Shown here: positions 1-11,223 of the stretch, piece after piece
Layout of the letters: each line of letters opens with the position of its first letter
Position numbering within the stretch: position 1 is the stretch's first letter
Source of the DNA: Pelodera strongyloides
Taxonomy: Eukaryota > Nematoda > Chromadorea > Rhabditida > Rhabditidae
DNA: 64,000 bases
NCBI GenBank assembly: GCA_036852015.1
Contig: JAANDG010000021.1
Coordinates: 186,001-250,000, forward strand
Direction of reading: 5' to 3'
Translations under genes and position numbers: made by a program
Notes under the pieces: model-generated
Database searches by the model: none
What the model was told of the DNA's origin: nothing
The model's input: only the letters and a program-made list of their open reading frames with translations

Positions 1-154
1 ATTGTATAATCGTATTACGTTTGTTTATTTTGGTATGTCACGCGCGTTACACTCGAAATTACGGCACAATGCCCCATGCTAGGAATTTATATGAGTAAAG
101 TTCTTGTGAGCTTTCGATTCCAACCACAAAACAAATGCGTTTAACACATTTTTA

Positions 155-190
155 TTTGCCAACGTTTCGGTTTACACCATCATCAGGCAC
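155..190 (-). other. Hammerhead-like core motif (arm 1)
   Basis: On the minus strand this reads CTGATGA, a GGT/ACC stem with a GTAA loop, then GAAAC. That is the order of the hammerhead ribozyme core. I could not build convincing stems I and III, so self-cleavage is not claimed. Confidence 0.3.
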
Positions 191-483
191 TAGCTCTGGT
201 GCCAAGAAAATATCTCTCAATCCTATCAGTCTATCTCTCTCAGGTCAACCTTCTCATCCCTCCTCTTAACACTCACTCTCTCCTCCTAACACTCTCAATT
301 AACATACCATCTGTCTTTCCCATTATTGATGAATGTTGTTCCGGATTAGTCAAGATTTGTTTTCGTTGCACGCACAAGTGTATTGTTCTGTGAATTCGTT
401 GTTTGTTTTTGTATTGAGTCATGTTATGTTTATGGTCCAATTGTGTTACTGTATATATGTGCTTTGTAGGTAATTAAATCTGC

Positions 484-513
484 CCTGATGATGGTGTAAA
501 CCGAAACGTTGGC
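484..513 (+). other. Hammerhead-like core motif (arm 2)
   Basis: This is the same CTGATGA...GAAAC core as in the left arm, now on the plus strand, so the host element would carry one copy per strand. A related but degenerate motif lies at 38142-38180 (CTGATAA...GAAAC, plus) and another at 15458-15492 (CTGAAGA...GAAAC, minus). Confidence 0.3.
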
Positions 514-526
514 AAATAAAAATGTG

Positions 527-924
527 TTAAAGAGACAGGCCCATCAAAGTAAACCTATATTTACGATACGTTCATAGTGACTATCAAGCATTTTTATTAC
601 AATATATACAAACTAAATTTCACATTTATTTGCCATAGAAAGCTTTTTTCCGATGCGCTCAGCTCAAATGTATACCGTAAAGCCGCAAATACCCTTGTCG
701 TCAATGCAAATTTATCGTAAAATTATAATGCGATTAAAATTTGCATATATAGCTTTGAAATCTGCAGTTTTATGGTATACATATGCGTTAAGCGAATTGG
801 AAAAAAAGTTGTCTAGGGCGTATAATGGTGAAATTTAGTTTTTATATATTGTAATAAAAATGCTTGATAGTCATTATGAACGTATCGTAAATATAGGTTT
901 ATTTTGATGGGCCTGTCCCTTTAA
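527..924. mobile_element. TTAA inverted-repeat element, family I
   Basis: The ends are TTAAAGAGACAGGCCCATCA and its near-perfect reverse complement. The inverted arms of about 80 bp continue to 'AAGCATTTTTATTACAATAT'. It sits inside the right arm of the outer repeat, with TTAA on both sides. The interior holds only a short ORF without coding character. Confidence 0.8.
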
Positions 925-1415
925 ACGCATTTGTTTTGTGGTTGGAATCGAAAGCTCACAAGAAACTTTACTCATACTACTATATTTCCAACTTATTCAT
1001 GGAGGGTGCAAATATACACCTAGGAATTTATAGTCACGTTTGTAGCAGAAATTTTAATTTAATTATTATGATTGCACCATTTAATACAACAAAAAGTGTA
1101 CGGCCGCATTCGTAAGTACTTAAAATTGAACGATATAACATACTTTGGACACCAGCATTCCCATTTAGTATATGAGCAATTCTTAGAAATTTCTTTTGTC
1201 TATAAAACTAATAATTTCAACAAAAAGCATGTTATAGCGCTTTAAACTTATAATTTATAGTTTTATGTATACTGACTCACTAGCTCTGGCGCCTACCTTT
1301 CGCCGTGCGTACTGTGCCAGTGTTTGCCACACACCTACCCAAGTTTCGTCATCGTATGCGTGACTTTTCAGTGTTTCTAAAAAAGCGTATTTTGAATAAA
1401 GTATATTTCTTCTAG

Positions 1416-1508
1416 CACGACACAAACGATTACCTTGTTGACTTGGATACTGTGGAAACTACCAAAGATTGGAATATACGAAATCCGGCACGAATCAATT
1501 CAAAACTG
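1416..1508 (+). CDS. Candidate internal exon (31 codons)
   Basis: The segment is bounded by TTCTTCTAG upstream and GTAAGT downstream. It is open in one phase as HDTNDYLVDLDTVETT followed by KDWNIRNPARINSKL, and it ends in phase 0. It joins in frame with the next candidate exon at 3057. No domain is recognised, and no start codon is found upstream inside the window, so its first exon would lie outside. It could belong to a distant N-terminal variant of the SLC4A11-type gene or to an unrelated gene. The support is splice sites and phase only. Confidence 0.4.
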
Positions 1509-1575
1509 GTAAGTTTTCAAAGATATTGCAAAATTCAAAACCATACAATGCCACATTACATGTGGTCTTAAAACT

Positions 1576-1754
1576 TTAAACGAAATACCGGCCGGTTTTT
1601 GAAACGCATCGTGGACAACTGAATTCTTACATATTATGCTAGTTACTCGAATTTAGCTAAATTTTTTATTATAATTTGTGTTCATTTGCATAAGCTGCAT
1701 GAGAATACTGGTCTACTCGATGTGTTTCAATAACCGGCAGGTATTTCGCTTTAA
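1576..1754. mobile_element. MITE family A copy
   Basis: Family A is about 180 bp. Its ends are TTAAAGCGAAATACCGGCCG and the reverse complement, and its middle is AT-rich (TTATTCTAATTTATGTTCAT, GCATAAGCTGCATAAGAAT). TTAA flanks match piggyBac-type target duplication. This copy is nearly full length. Confidence 0.85.
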
Positions 1755-2576
1755 ACTCTAGAGCACACTGTACGTATTATATGCTTATTTTGTTCCACTA
1801 TATGCCAGAAAGGGCAATCATCGATTGGAATGCAGTCACCTAGTATACTACGCTTCAGAACACGCGTGTCATACCGATGTAGTGGATAAGACCCTTCCTA
1901 AAGCATCCTTATTGTTTGTTCTAAAAACTTGTAGGATGCATATTAGAAACATCATACCCATATACGTATATCCCCTCCTTTCCTATAAATAAATACGCTT
2001 TACCCGTACACATGTATTATAATGTGCCTGGCGCCTCTTTTTTGTGTCTAAGATTCATTATTGTTTCTATTATTATTAACTTTGTTGTTAAATGCCATCG
2101 GCTATCGGTGGAAAATCCTCGATCGTTTAAAAAGCGAAACAGTCATTTTCATGATGGCCCTTTAGTAAAAGTAACATATGTAAGCCATTCGAAAGGGTTA
2201 TAAAACGCAATCAAAGTCCCGTATGTAAAGACAATTAGAGGTTAATTACCCAAGTAATTACTTAGATTTGTGCCGAGCCATTGCCAATTATCAGCAACAA
2301 AAAAGTCACGTTTTCGCCTGGCTCAAGGCGCGAGTCGCGAGCACACTCAGCGGTAAGGTGTAGTAATATAGTAAACGCTAACAGTGAACCTAACCAAGAC
2401 AAACAGAAAAGCAGCTAACAACCCTAATCAAATAACCAACAATATATGATGAATATCTAATAGCCTAACCATACAACCAAGATTTCCAAACAGTAGCCTA
2501 CTTCGATGAAAGAGCAAATGGTTTATTTTTACATTTTCAGCCTATGGATTATCAAAGTAGTGATTGCAACGCCCTC

Positions 2577-2759
2577 TTAAAGCGAAATACCGGCCGGTTT
2601 TTGAAACGCATCGAGTACTCTCTGCTTTCCTATGCTTCATATGCAAATGATCATAAATTTGAATAAAAAATAGACCCCAATAGACCCCTTTTAGCATAAC
2701 TGCATAAGAATGCTGATATTTGAGATGCGTTTCAAAAACCGGCTGGTATTTCGCTTTAA
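2577..2759. mobile_element. MITE family A copy
   Basis: Both ends are intact and the middle is rearranged relative to the common form. It shares its right TTAA with the next copy. Confidence 0.8.
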
Positions 2760-2936
2760 AGCGAAATACCCGCCGGTTTTTGAAACGCATCGATTACACC
2801 AGCATTCTTATGCAGCTTATGCAAATGGAATAAATTAGAATAAGAAATCCAGTTAACTTCGAGCAACTTTGAATAAATACATAAGAATTCAGTTGTCCAC
2901 GATCCTTTTCAAAAATCGGCCGGTATTTCGCTTTAA
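2756..2936. mobile_element. MITE family A copy, abutting
   Basis: This is the second of two directly adjacent family A copies. A single TTAA (2756-2759) serves both. Confidence 0.8.
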
Positions 2937-3056
2937 AAAATGTATGATTCGTATTTCTACCAACTTGTCATGGAGTTGTGGATGCGCATGCTCATCGTTC
3001 TTTAGTAACTAACATTTTTATTTTATTCCGATTACTGTAACTCTTCCATGTTTCAG

Positions 3057-3159
3057 CCTCGACCTGTACCTTCGGATCTCGCTCCTCCTATCGTTTTCAC
3101 AACATCCAGTTCGCCAGCGAGATCACGGAGGTCAAGAAGGTCAAATGGCCGAGCAAGTG
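3057..3159 (+). CDS. Candidate exon, Pro/Ser/Arg-rich
   Basis: The acceptor is CATGTTTCAG and the donor GTTAGT. In the phase set by the exon at 1416 it reads PRPVPSDLAPPIVFTTSSSP then ARSRRSRRSNGRAS and ends with one G (phase 1). The other two phases are also open, so the frame depends on the neighbours. It joins in frame to the exon at 9660 (RAS-G-RTSPSVASM). The content is low-complexity and looks like a disordered cytoplasmic tail. Function is unknown. Confidence 0.45.
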
Positions 3160-3179
3160 GTTAGTCTTACAGTAAAACA

Positions 3180-3321
3180 TTAAAGCGGTATTGTGCGTGG
3201 TTTGAGAAACGTGTTCTGGGCAACTAAGTGATTGTATATGTGTTAATCCAGTACAAAATAAAAAATTTGGGAACGAAGTTCTAAAGAGTACGTGTCAAAC
3301 CAGCATGACATGCCACTTTAA
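3180..3321. mobile_element. MITE family B copy
   Basis: Family B has ends TTAAAGCGGTATGGCACGTG and TTCACAAACCACGTGCCATA before CCGCTTTAA. This copy reads TTAAAGCGGTATTGTGCGTG on the left and ends CATGCCACTTTAA. Confidence 0.7.
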
Positions 3322-3491
3322 AGGGGTTAGAGACATCGAAAAAGTAGACGTACTAATACATGCAACCGATATAACTCAAAACAGCAAGTATGTAGGATTA
3401 CTAACAACTGATTGCACACGTTGGACAAGGCATTGGCAAGTTAGTTTTTTAACTCTCAATAACAGTTGGTTTCTTATTGTGAAGTATGACC

Positions 3492-3635
3492 TGAGGCCTT
3501 GTTCGCTAACACGCAGGGAGCCCTCCCCGGCCTCCCCAGGGAGCAAAAGAGTTCGTTGAGACTGCGAGAGCAGAAGAGATTCAGAGCGCTCGTGAGCCTA
3601 GGGAGGGCTCATTGTGTGTTGGTGAACACGGCCTC
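3492..3635. mobile_element. Inverted-repeat element, family M
   Basis: It starts GAGGCCTTGTTCGCTAACAC and GCAGGGAGCCCTCC, and ends with the reverse complement GGTGAACACGGCCTC. Two further copies in this window (42222 and 58767) share the ends and the CCTCCCCAGGGAGC core. Confidence 0.65.
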
Positions 3636-5621
3636 TGCCCTAATAAGGACCTAAGTCTCTATCTTCTTATACAGATTGCTAACCTTGCCCTTTGTCAAGT
3701 TTCCTAGCTGTATTTGTACGGTGGGTGTTCTACCTTCCTCATTTTCTTATCCGTTTACACATTAGTGACCTGCCGATCAAGTTATGACATGTTTACAATC
3801 AATTTGAAATAATTCCTATTATACTCCATGATGGTTTATTACGTTTGTGTCAACTTGACTCCCGGTCAGTTAGAGTCCCAACCCCGGGGGTAAATTTTTG
3901 TAAAACCGGCTTCACACCACTCTGTATGTTCCATTGTGAAACATTCATGCGCCATTCTGCCCAGGAACCACGTGCCATCCCGCTTTAATTCATTTTCCCT
4001 GGAGCGCCTTTCTTCCTGATAACATCGTCGTCTGTTCATAATGACAAATAATTTGTCGAAGCGAGATTTTTCCCTGTTTCTCTTCGTCAGTTGTCACCAA
4101 AATGACATAAGACAAAGTGAAAAAGAACACACAAACACACCTGTTACAACATAATCAGACTGACAAAAATTTAACCATAACCACATATCACACCACACAC
4201 ATGTGTCATCGGGCCATATTCACCACTCACTGTCCCCGAGGGTATTTCCCCCTCTTTTTCTCTGCGTGTCTCACATTAGAATGCTATTTTCGGTCCCAGG
4301 GTAATAGTTCCCCTTAGGGTAACTAAGAGGTGAATGTGGAGTCTGTACCGTGGTGCTTGAGAGTACATCTTACCTTTTGTTATTCTAACTGGACTAATTT
4401 TTAACATTTTTTAGACTGAAGACAGTTTGTTATCCAACAGTGTATTGTTAGTCACACCACCAATAAGGCTTTTATTAGCACCACATTAGTAGCTAGACGT
4501 CCTGACTGTGTCTAGCCTGTGTTTATCTCTCTATTTTGTTTCTACATGATTATGTACACTTCATGGAATAAAGAGTTAATCGTTTTTTTTTTTTTCACTC
4601 TCACGGCCAGCCTATTTTTCCTTTGATCCCGCCGTTTTTTCCTGAACTAACATTTTCTATCTATGACTTTGTTTCGTCACTAGTTCTATGTTCAAAAATT
4701 TTGGATGAAAAACAAACTAGTTATGAATTTTTAAATTTGTAAGCTTTGAAACCCAAATTATGGCTTTCCTGGTAGTTTGTTATGTATTTCATTTCTTCAG
4801 TGATCAACAAAATAATTTAAACTTCGAACTCAAACCTCAAATGTTTTGTTACAAACAAAAACATGCACATTTCCTAGTATTGGATTGTGCATGTTGTAGT
4901 GCCCCTCAGGGATTTTCAGATTTTTTTCCTATTTCACTTGGTCCAAACCCCTTTCCGGGCGATTTTTGCATAGCAAAATAGTAGACAGAATGTGATTTCC
5001 GTCGCGGTCCTAGACTTTTGCTAAAGTTTTGCACCCTAGTAAAAATATATTTCCCAATATTTTTTAAAGAAACTTGAACTGACAACACTTTCATTCAAAA
5101 TAGTCTCCATTCTGTTCCAGAATTCCCATGTTGCACAGCACAAGTTTTGGAAACCACATGCCATACCGCTTTAATATTTACGTAATGGTGCTTGTTCTGA
5201 GCAATTCGTCCAAGCTTCCGCTAACGAATTCGTTACTGCCCAAACTAATCGAAATTTAATGGAGAGTGGCCAGTGATCTTGATTTATTTCTCGCTTTCTT
5301 GTAGCCCTTTTGGGCTTTGTGTTCCCCCACAACCTACTTGAAAACTACGAGGCCAATTATTTTATTTCTATTTTACTGTACCTTCTTTGAGAAATGTGCA
5401 TATGATACGCTTTCCTGTGTGTTCCTATGCAAATTTTTGGTGCCCGTCCGAGGCTTACCGCACCAAATTACCGTACAGCAACTTTTCCAAAGTAGATACA
5501 ATACTGCTTTAAAGCTGATGGTAGAAAAATTGTTAAAAAAATTGTTAGGACCCAAATTTATGCAAGGGTTCCGAATTAGCGTTTACTATGGAAAAAGGCG
5601 AGCTTTGTAATTGATTTTCTT
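3636..5621. other. Noncoding stretch with repeat relics
   Basis: No convincing exon is seen. It contains an N-family element at 4211, a family B right end (5140-5173, ACCACATGCCATACCGCTTT) and a family C relative at about 5389-5513 (GCATATGATACGCTTTCCTG ... CAATACTGCTTTAA). Confidence 0.5.
4211..4342. mobile_element. Inverted-repeat element, family N
   Basis: The left end GGGCCATATTCACCACT faces the right end AGAGGTGAATGTGGAG. The core CTCTTTTTCTCTGCGTGTCT and CACATTAGAATGCTATTTTC is shared with the copy at 14391. Confidence 0.6.
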
Positions 5622-6039
5622 TTAAAGGGTCAGGCCCATTTCAAATGACCCCTATTTTTGATGATTCCATCTGATTCTCCATGTCAAATATAGTAGGATA
5701 CGATATTTTTCCAATTTTCAGGTGCAAAATTCAGGCAGTATTCAGCAATTTGCCATTGCCAGCCATACCCAACTATTTATCGCAGTTGTCACGCCCCTTC
5801 GCGCTAATTGGGCAATATACTCTATTGGGCGTGGCAATTGTGATATGGGCCAATGAGCGCGAATGGGCGTGCCAACTGCGATAGATAGTTGGGTATGACT
5901 GCCCACGGTAAATTGCTGAATAGTGTGCGAATTTTGAGCATGTAAGTTAGAAAAATATTGCATCCTACTATATTTGACATGGAGAATCAGATGGAATCAT
6001 CAAAAATAGGGGTCATTTGAAATGGGCCTGACCCTTTAA
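5622..6039. mobile_element. TTAA inverted-repeat element, family F
   Basis: The ends are TTAAAGGGTCAGGCCCATTT and its reverse complement. The long inverted arms extend through CAGCAATTTGCC and AACTATTTATCGCAGTTG-like segments, so almost the whole 418 bp can fold back. ORFs on both strands merely mirror the hairpin. Confidence 0.8.
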
Positions 6040-6410
6040 GTGGGTAATTGTAGACAACTTTTGTTATTGTTTCCTTAATGGGCAACACGCATTCTATTAA
6101 TACAGCTTAACTTCAAAAAGGGCCTACATATTCCCTTTAAAGTTAAAAAAAAGTGGAAACATGTTTTTGAGACAACCCCGTCCCTTTTTAAAAGGTGACG
6201 TGATTTTTTGGTCCGTTTAGACGTTTAGAAAAGTAATCCTTCAAACCGTCAGATGGTGAAAAAGGACAGAAAATAGACACGTCGTAAAAGGGAAGATCAA
6301 TGCTTCTGATGTCTTAATTCCGGTGTCAAGTCAAAATGCAACATTTTGTCGACGACAAGCTACAACATTATTGGCATAATAATTGCCTAAAAAATTCAAT
6401 TGACTTAATT

Positions 6411-6586
6411 TTAAAGCAAAATCCCGGCCAGTTTTTGAAACCCACCGTGGACAACCGAATTCTTACGTATTTATATTAATTTACTCGAATTTAGCCCGAT
6501 TTTTATTCTAATTTATGTTCATTTGCATAAGCTGCATAAGATTCTGGTATGCCCGTTTTCAAAAACCGACCGGTATTTCGTTTTAA
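6411..6586. mobile_element. MITE family A copy
   Basis: The left end is degenerate (TTAAAGCAAAATCCCGGCCA). The right end is CCGGTATTTCGTTTTAA. Confidence 0.75.
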
Positions 6587-6914
6587 TGGCATGACGCCAG
6601 CAACTAATTTCCGGTGCAAAAACTAGCTTGTAAATCCAAAGATTTTTTAAAGGGATTCGATGTAGTATTCGTAACTTTTGAGGCTGGCCTTTTGAAATGA
6701 ATCTGGCCTTTTGAATCTAAATGAACTAGTATATTTCGAAAATATAACTATGTATTTCGGAATTTTTTTCCCTCGCTCCCGTAATACTGGAAGTGGTAAA
6801 CATCTTTGCTATTCTTTTGCCACCAGCTCGCAGTCTCGGAATTTATGAATTATAAACACTTCAATAGTTCAATAGTCCAGAATCTCAAGAAACTCTTATG
6901 TGCATAGAAATTAG

Positions 6915-7091
6915 TTAAAGCGAAAAACCGGCCGTTTTTTGAAATGCATCGTGGACACCAGCTTTTTTATGCATCAATTGCAAATATGAGCTAATTTAGA
7001 ATAAACAATTGATCGACCCGACTTAGTATTACTGCATAAGAGTGCAGTTGTCCACGATGCGTTTCAAAAACCGGCTGGTATTTCGCTTTAA
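6915..7091. mobile_element. MITE family A copy joined to a family F end
   Basis: It runs from TTAAAGCGAAAAACCGGCCG to GCTTTAA. The terminal TTAA at 7088 is immediately followed by AAGGGTCAGGCCC, the start of a family F-like element whose other end I could not find. Confidence 0.75.
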
Positions 7092-7946
7092 AGGGTCAGG
7101 CCCCTGAGGAAAGTCAACCTACTAAACAACTATCTTGTAAATTGACAAAAATAGACCCTCATTTTTGTTGCCACACATCCGTTTCTACTGAGCTAAAGTG
7201 AATTGTTTTAATTGTAGAATAATGTTTCCTTTTTCACGTATATTATGAACTTGATCTATTTGAACGGAAATCCATACACCCTTACTTTCTTCACATTCCC
7301 CTTTGTCATAGTGCCGCGTGTGAATTTTTTGTGCGGCCAACGAGGCTTTTGGTAACATAATCTGGGACCTCCGGGAGAGAAAAGTTTTCCAGTTTTGCCC
7401 TGTTGAGATCAAACGTCTTCTTGCTTCTTGAGAAAAACACTTTTTTTTTCACTTATGTCCAGTGGCCCATGGATTTTCGCCTATACATATATACATATTT
7501 CTTTATTGGAAATAATAAAATGAATAAATGAGTGAATACAATGCTAAATTAGCAGTTTTGTCACTTATGTACTTATGTTGAGATCAGGACAGTGTCTTGT
7601 CTTGAGAAAACCATTTTGTGGTAATCAATATAAATTAAAAGTTTGTCCTGTCACGTTACGTTTGACTGTCAATAACTGTTCCTAATTTAGTTCACACACA
7701 GTGGATAAAACACGTGTTAGCGTTTTTTTTTATTTAGTTTACTGTCGTAATTCTTAGTTCAGGCTTAGAATATATTTTAGACTACCTTTGCATCCCATTG
7801 TACTCTCCTGAAATTTTTTTTTCACTCATTTGCTCGCTTCGCTATTCCCGTCTGTATCTTGAAATAAACCAGAAATCGATTCACTTTTTAAATTAGGTTC
7901 CTTCCCGCCAATTCTGATATTAGGACTACGGTATTCTTGTTGCAAT

Positions 7947-8100
7947 ATGGGTGACTCATCACCCGACTGCAATGACGAAGTGTTCAATTGCGCCACACAA
8001 AAGTCGGTTCGATGGAACTCGGTTAGAGAACACGAACGACCAGAAGAACACCGGAAACTCAGACGAGTTGGCACGGTGCCACGGGTTCGCACGGCTCCCG
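7947..8100 (+). CDS. Candidate alternative first coding exon
   Basis: The ATG opens 51 codons: MGDSSPDCNDEVFNCATQKS, VRWNSVREHERPEEHRKLRR, VGTVPRVRTAP. They are followed by a G and a good donor, GTAACG. The sequence is charged and hydrophilic, balanced in codon use, and unlike the AT-rich surroundings. The exon ends in phase 1, exactly what the exons at 9660 and at 33771 (SLC4A11 exon 2) require. It may provide a different cytoplasmic N-terminus from its own promoter. No homolog is recognised. The antisense ORF over the same bases is taken as a shadow. Confidence 0.45.
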
Positions 8101-8223
8101 GTAACGGTTTTTTTACACTAATTATGCTAATTAGCCGCCCCATCGTCATTGTAGCTGAAAGGTAGGGCACTGGAGGGTAGTTTCTCCCATGAAAGCCAAC
8201 AATTGGGCTAGAGAGCTGATTCC

Positions 8224-8655
8224 TTAAAGGATCGCAGTCACTACAAATTCGTATTTTTTATTCGCTTTTCATTAAATACTCAAAAATGTGAAGAAAACTA
8301 CGATTCCAGCACCAAAGTACGGTAAAACGAACTCAGGGAGAGAAATCCCTGTGTATGAGTTTTACTAGTATACCGTAGTTTATAATTGCCCGTATAGAGT
8401 TTCATAATAAATACCCTGCAGTGATAAACTACGCGCCAGGTGTAACACTGCAGGCTGTTCTCTCTCCAAGTACCTCTGGCAATTGCATATATGCACCGGC
8501 GACGGTCATTTACCAGAACCCTTTTTTCATTGATTTCTCTCCCTGAGTTCGCTTTTATGTGGCTTTTTACTGGCTGCATATTGTTTTATAAATCTTCTTG
8601 CATCTAATAAAAATCGAATTAAAAAGTTGAATTTGAAGTGACTGCCTTCCTTTAA
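8224..8655. mobile_element. TTAA inverted-repeat element, family K
   Basis: The left end is TTAAAGGATCGCAGTCACT and the right end AGTGACTGCCTTCCTTTAA. It is related to the copy at 24767. The interior has no coding signal. Confidence 0.75.
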
Positions 8656-8892
8656 GGTACACCATGATACATATGTGAGTGCCTGCCACATCCTAATTCA
8701 CAATATTTTTTGGACAAAGGCTTTTTAGTCGAATGTGCTAAAACATAACAAGTTCGCTTGAGACCAACTGCCGGGCTATGTATTAGAAAGTCATTCGTAA
8801 TGTGAATGATGTACGAAACAACTACTGAATATCAACTTGGTGTTTCGATAGCCTTAGGCTAGTTAATGCCATAACATAAAGCCATAAAATCC

Positions 8893-8960
8893 GCCGGTAG
8901 TCGAGTGGAAGCGCCCTCTCCTTTTGTGCGAGAGGTCCCGGGTCGACCCCACCGCCGGCA
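8893..8960 (+). pseudogene. tRNA-like degenerate sequence
   Basis: A possible acceptor stem GCCGGTA pairs with CGCCGGC. A hairpin CCTCTC/GAGAGG stands at the anticodon position, and a B-box-like GGTCGACCCC follows. The anticodon loop is too long and the T-loop lacks GTTCGA, so this is a relic or tRNA-derived repeat, not a working tRNA. Confidence 0.35.
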
Positions 8961-9530
8961 AACAATTTTGCGTGAAATTTTACTTTCCGAGAACGAGAAA
9001 GGAGCTGTTAGTTCGCTTTAAGGCCGTTAGGAAAAGGAAGTTAAGGCAGCGGCTAACGGACCAAGTGGATCTACAGTATTTAGTTTCCATTAACATTTTT
9101 CAGCAGACCGGAGCGACGTTTTCACAAACCATCTGTTAGCAGTGCCAGCCAATATGTCTGGTAATTAATTTTTAGTCATTTGTTCCAATTAATTATTCTA
9201 ATTGCCGGTTACTGTAAGAATGTAGCTGCATGTAATATGTTAATTAGTAAGGCATGGTAGTTGGATGTTTTTTTCTGTTATAAATTTGACTCTATTCATT
9301 TGTGTGTGCCGTCAGAAACAAATAAACTCAAGTAACAGTAAAGAAGTGGTAAATTGAGCACAATTGAGCTGGGAAATTGTGAAGATATTTCTCAAGTCGT
9401 AACTTATGTCATTAGACTTATAATTAAAACATATGTCCCCAGTTAGCCTGTTTCCTACTTGGGGGGTAAGCTGTCGACGGGGTAAACTAATTAATGATAG
9501 CTAATTAGCGATATCTAACTATCCTAGCTC

Positions 9531-9692
9531 TAATTAGCAATGTTTTGATAATTACAATTCTCAGGAATGGCTTCACCATCAGTTGCTTCAATGACTTATC
9601 CTTATCCTAGCTAATTATCCTAGCTAATTAGCATGGGTTGATAATTACAATTATTTCAGGAAGGACTTCACCATCAGTTGCTTCAATGACTT
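9531..9692 (+). repeat. Tandem duplication across a 3' splice junction
   Basis: The intron end and exon start occur twice about 96 bp apart. Each copy has TTGATAATTACAATT, a CAG acceptor, then CTTCACCATCAGTTGCTTCA and ATGACTT. The first copy (acceptor ending at 9564) runs into a TAA stop. The second begins the candidate exon at 9660. Confidence 0.85.
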
Positions 9693-9749
9693 CGGAACCA
9701 GAGTCCTGTATTGACGATACTCACTTTTTGAATGACGATGATATACAAG
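9660..9749 (+). CDS. Candidate internal exon, acidic
   Basis: The acceptor is TTATTTCAG and the donor GTATGG, and both ends are phase 1. With a G supplied from 3159 or 8100 it reads G-RTSPSVASMTSEPESC and IDDTHFLNDDDIQ, leaving a G. The next phase-matching exon is 33771 of the SLC4A11-type gene, where G plus AC gives Asp ([15 protein letters not shown]). The acidic end resembles that of exon 29297 (EFEDTE), which makes it a plausible variant N-terminus. The assignment rests on phase and style, not on homology. Confidence 0.5.
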
Positions 9750-10315
9750 GTATGGCTTATTTACATTTTTTTTATTTTTTTTTTAAGTTGTCATTGGTAT
9801 AGTTTTACTGTTTTACTATATTGTTGTTTTGTAATACATCATGCATTTTGACGAGATTCACATACTACATACGACACGCAAGGTATGATGCTGTATGATG
9901 CTGCTTATTATTCCATGATTGTTTTTTATGCGCATCTCACTTTACTAATATTAGTTACTTTTTAATTCCTTACCTTGATTACCTTGACGACTCGTACTTC
10001 AGCGTCAAGCTCGAATTGACTCGAAAACAATGTAAGGGCTCGCAGCCTCATTGACTACTAGGATTGAGCAATTTGGCTCACTAATGTCTCTACGACGATT
10101 GTATGTATCCCTACCCATTCTCTCTTGGTCTCTAGATCTCTCCCCACCTCTTTCATCTCCATAAGCACCTCTATCTATTCTCCATTCCTCTTTTTCTCTA
10201 GCTCTCGCGCCTCTCTCTTTGAAATGTGTTATCAGGTTTACTTTACATTGAACGTTGATCTCGGTTTTTCGGTCTGACAACTCTTAGGATCTAGGCTGAT
10301 ACTATTAGTTTAGTT

Positions 10316-10401
<86 letters not shown>

Positions 10402-10403
10402 AG
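10316..10403. repeat. (GA)n microsatellite
   Basis: Almost pure GA dinucleotides over about 85 bases, with one extra A. Confidence 0.95.
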
Positions 10404-11196
10404 TACCGGTGTCATAGTTGTAAAATAGAAAACTGAATTCCTTTACCGGATATGCAAGTGCATTGAGGTGTGAACACACATATGCCATGTCTCAATAAAT
10501 ATAGAATTAGAATGCACAACACAAGAAATGAACTCAAGAAACGCATTGAAATACCGGGGATTCTTTGAAGTACGTGGGTCAGAAAAGTTAGCAATTAATT
10601 TGCCCAAATTATAAAGAATGATGCAATTAACGCTAATGATGTAGTACTGCCCTCATAGGGCAACGAATGTGCTAGGGCTACCTGGAGCCTGATTTGGGAT
10701 CAGTTATGTTTATACAACTAGTGAAACTCCGCGCCAGCGCCGCGAACAAAAAGAGTGAACGCCACAGTGGCGCGGCGCATCCCCTCTGGTGTGCGCCACA
10801 GATGTTCAGTTATAGTTGGCGGTGAGAATCGAACACAATTATTTATTTATTTATTTATTTATTAAATAACACCACATGAGTGTGCATCACAATGAAATGA
10901 TGAAGAATGCATGCAAAGAAATATCCAGCAAGAAATATCGTGCATAATATTATCCAGCATCCGTTCACAAACCGCGCACCATACCGCTTTGAATATTTCT
11001 ATTTCCAAATGTTCGAGGTTCGAAAGCTATGATGTGTATTCTGATGATGCATGACGTGAACGTGAAAGTATGATGGATGGGAGAGATTTACTGTTTGCAA
11101 CTACTCTAGGAGTTCTCCCCTTTCTATGAAAAAACTGGCACTTTCCTTTTATAGTTATTTTTGGATTGCGTTGAAATCTATGTATTATAACCATTG

Positions 11197-11223
11197 GCCT
11201 AAGCCTAAGCCTAAGCCTAAGCC
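11197..11223. repeat. Interstitial telomere-type repeat (CCTAAG)n
   Basis: About four units of GCCTAA, the complement of TTAGGC. Confidence 0.85.

Larger units (their letters stand above)
91..977. mobile_element. Inverted-repeat element (outer, interrupted)
   Basis: The left arm (about 91-188) reappears in reverse complement on the right as two pieces, 484-530 and 921-977, split by a second element. The arms carry the phrase CCAACGTTTCGGTTTACACC. No coding region is seen between the arms. The class is unknown; the end motif resembles terminal motifs of Penelope-like or SINE-like repeats, which is inference. Confidence 0.6.

Noticed and set aside
7826..8170. 114-codon minus-strand ORF
   Set aside because: It lies antisense to the better supported exon at 7947 and lacks a good start or splice context.
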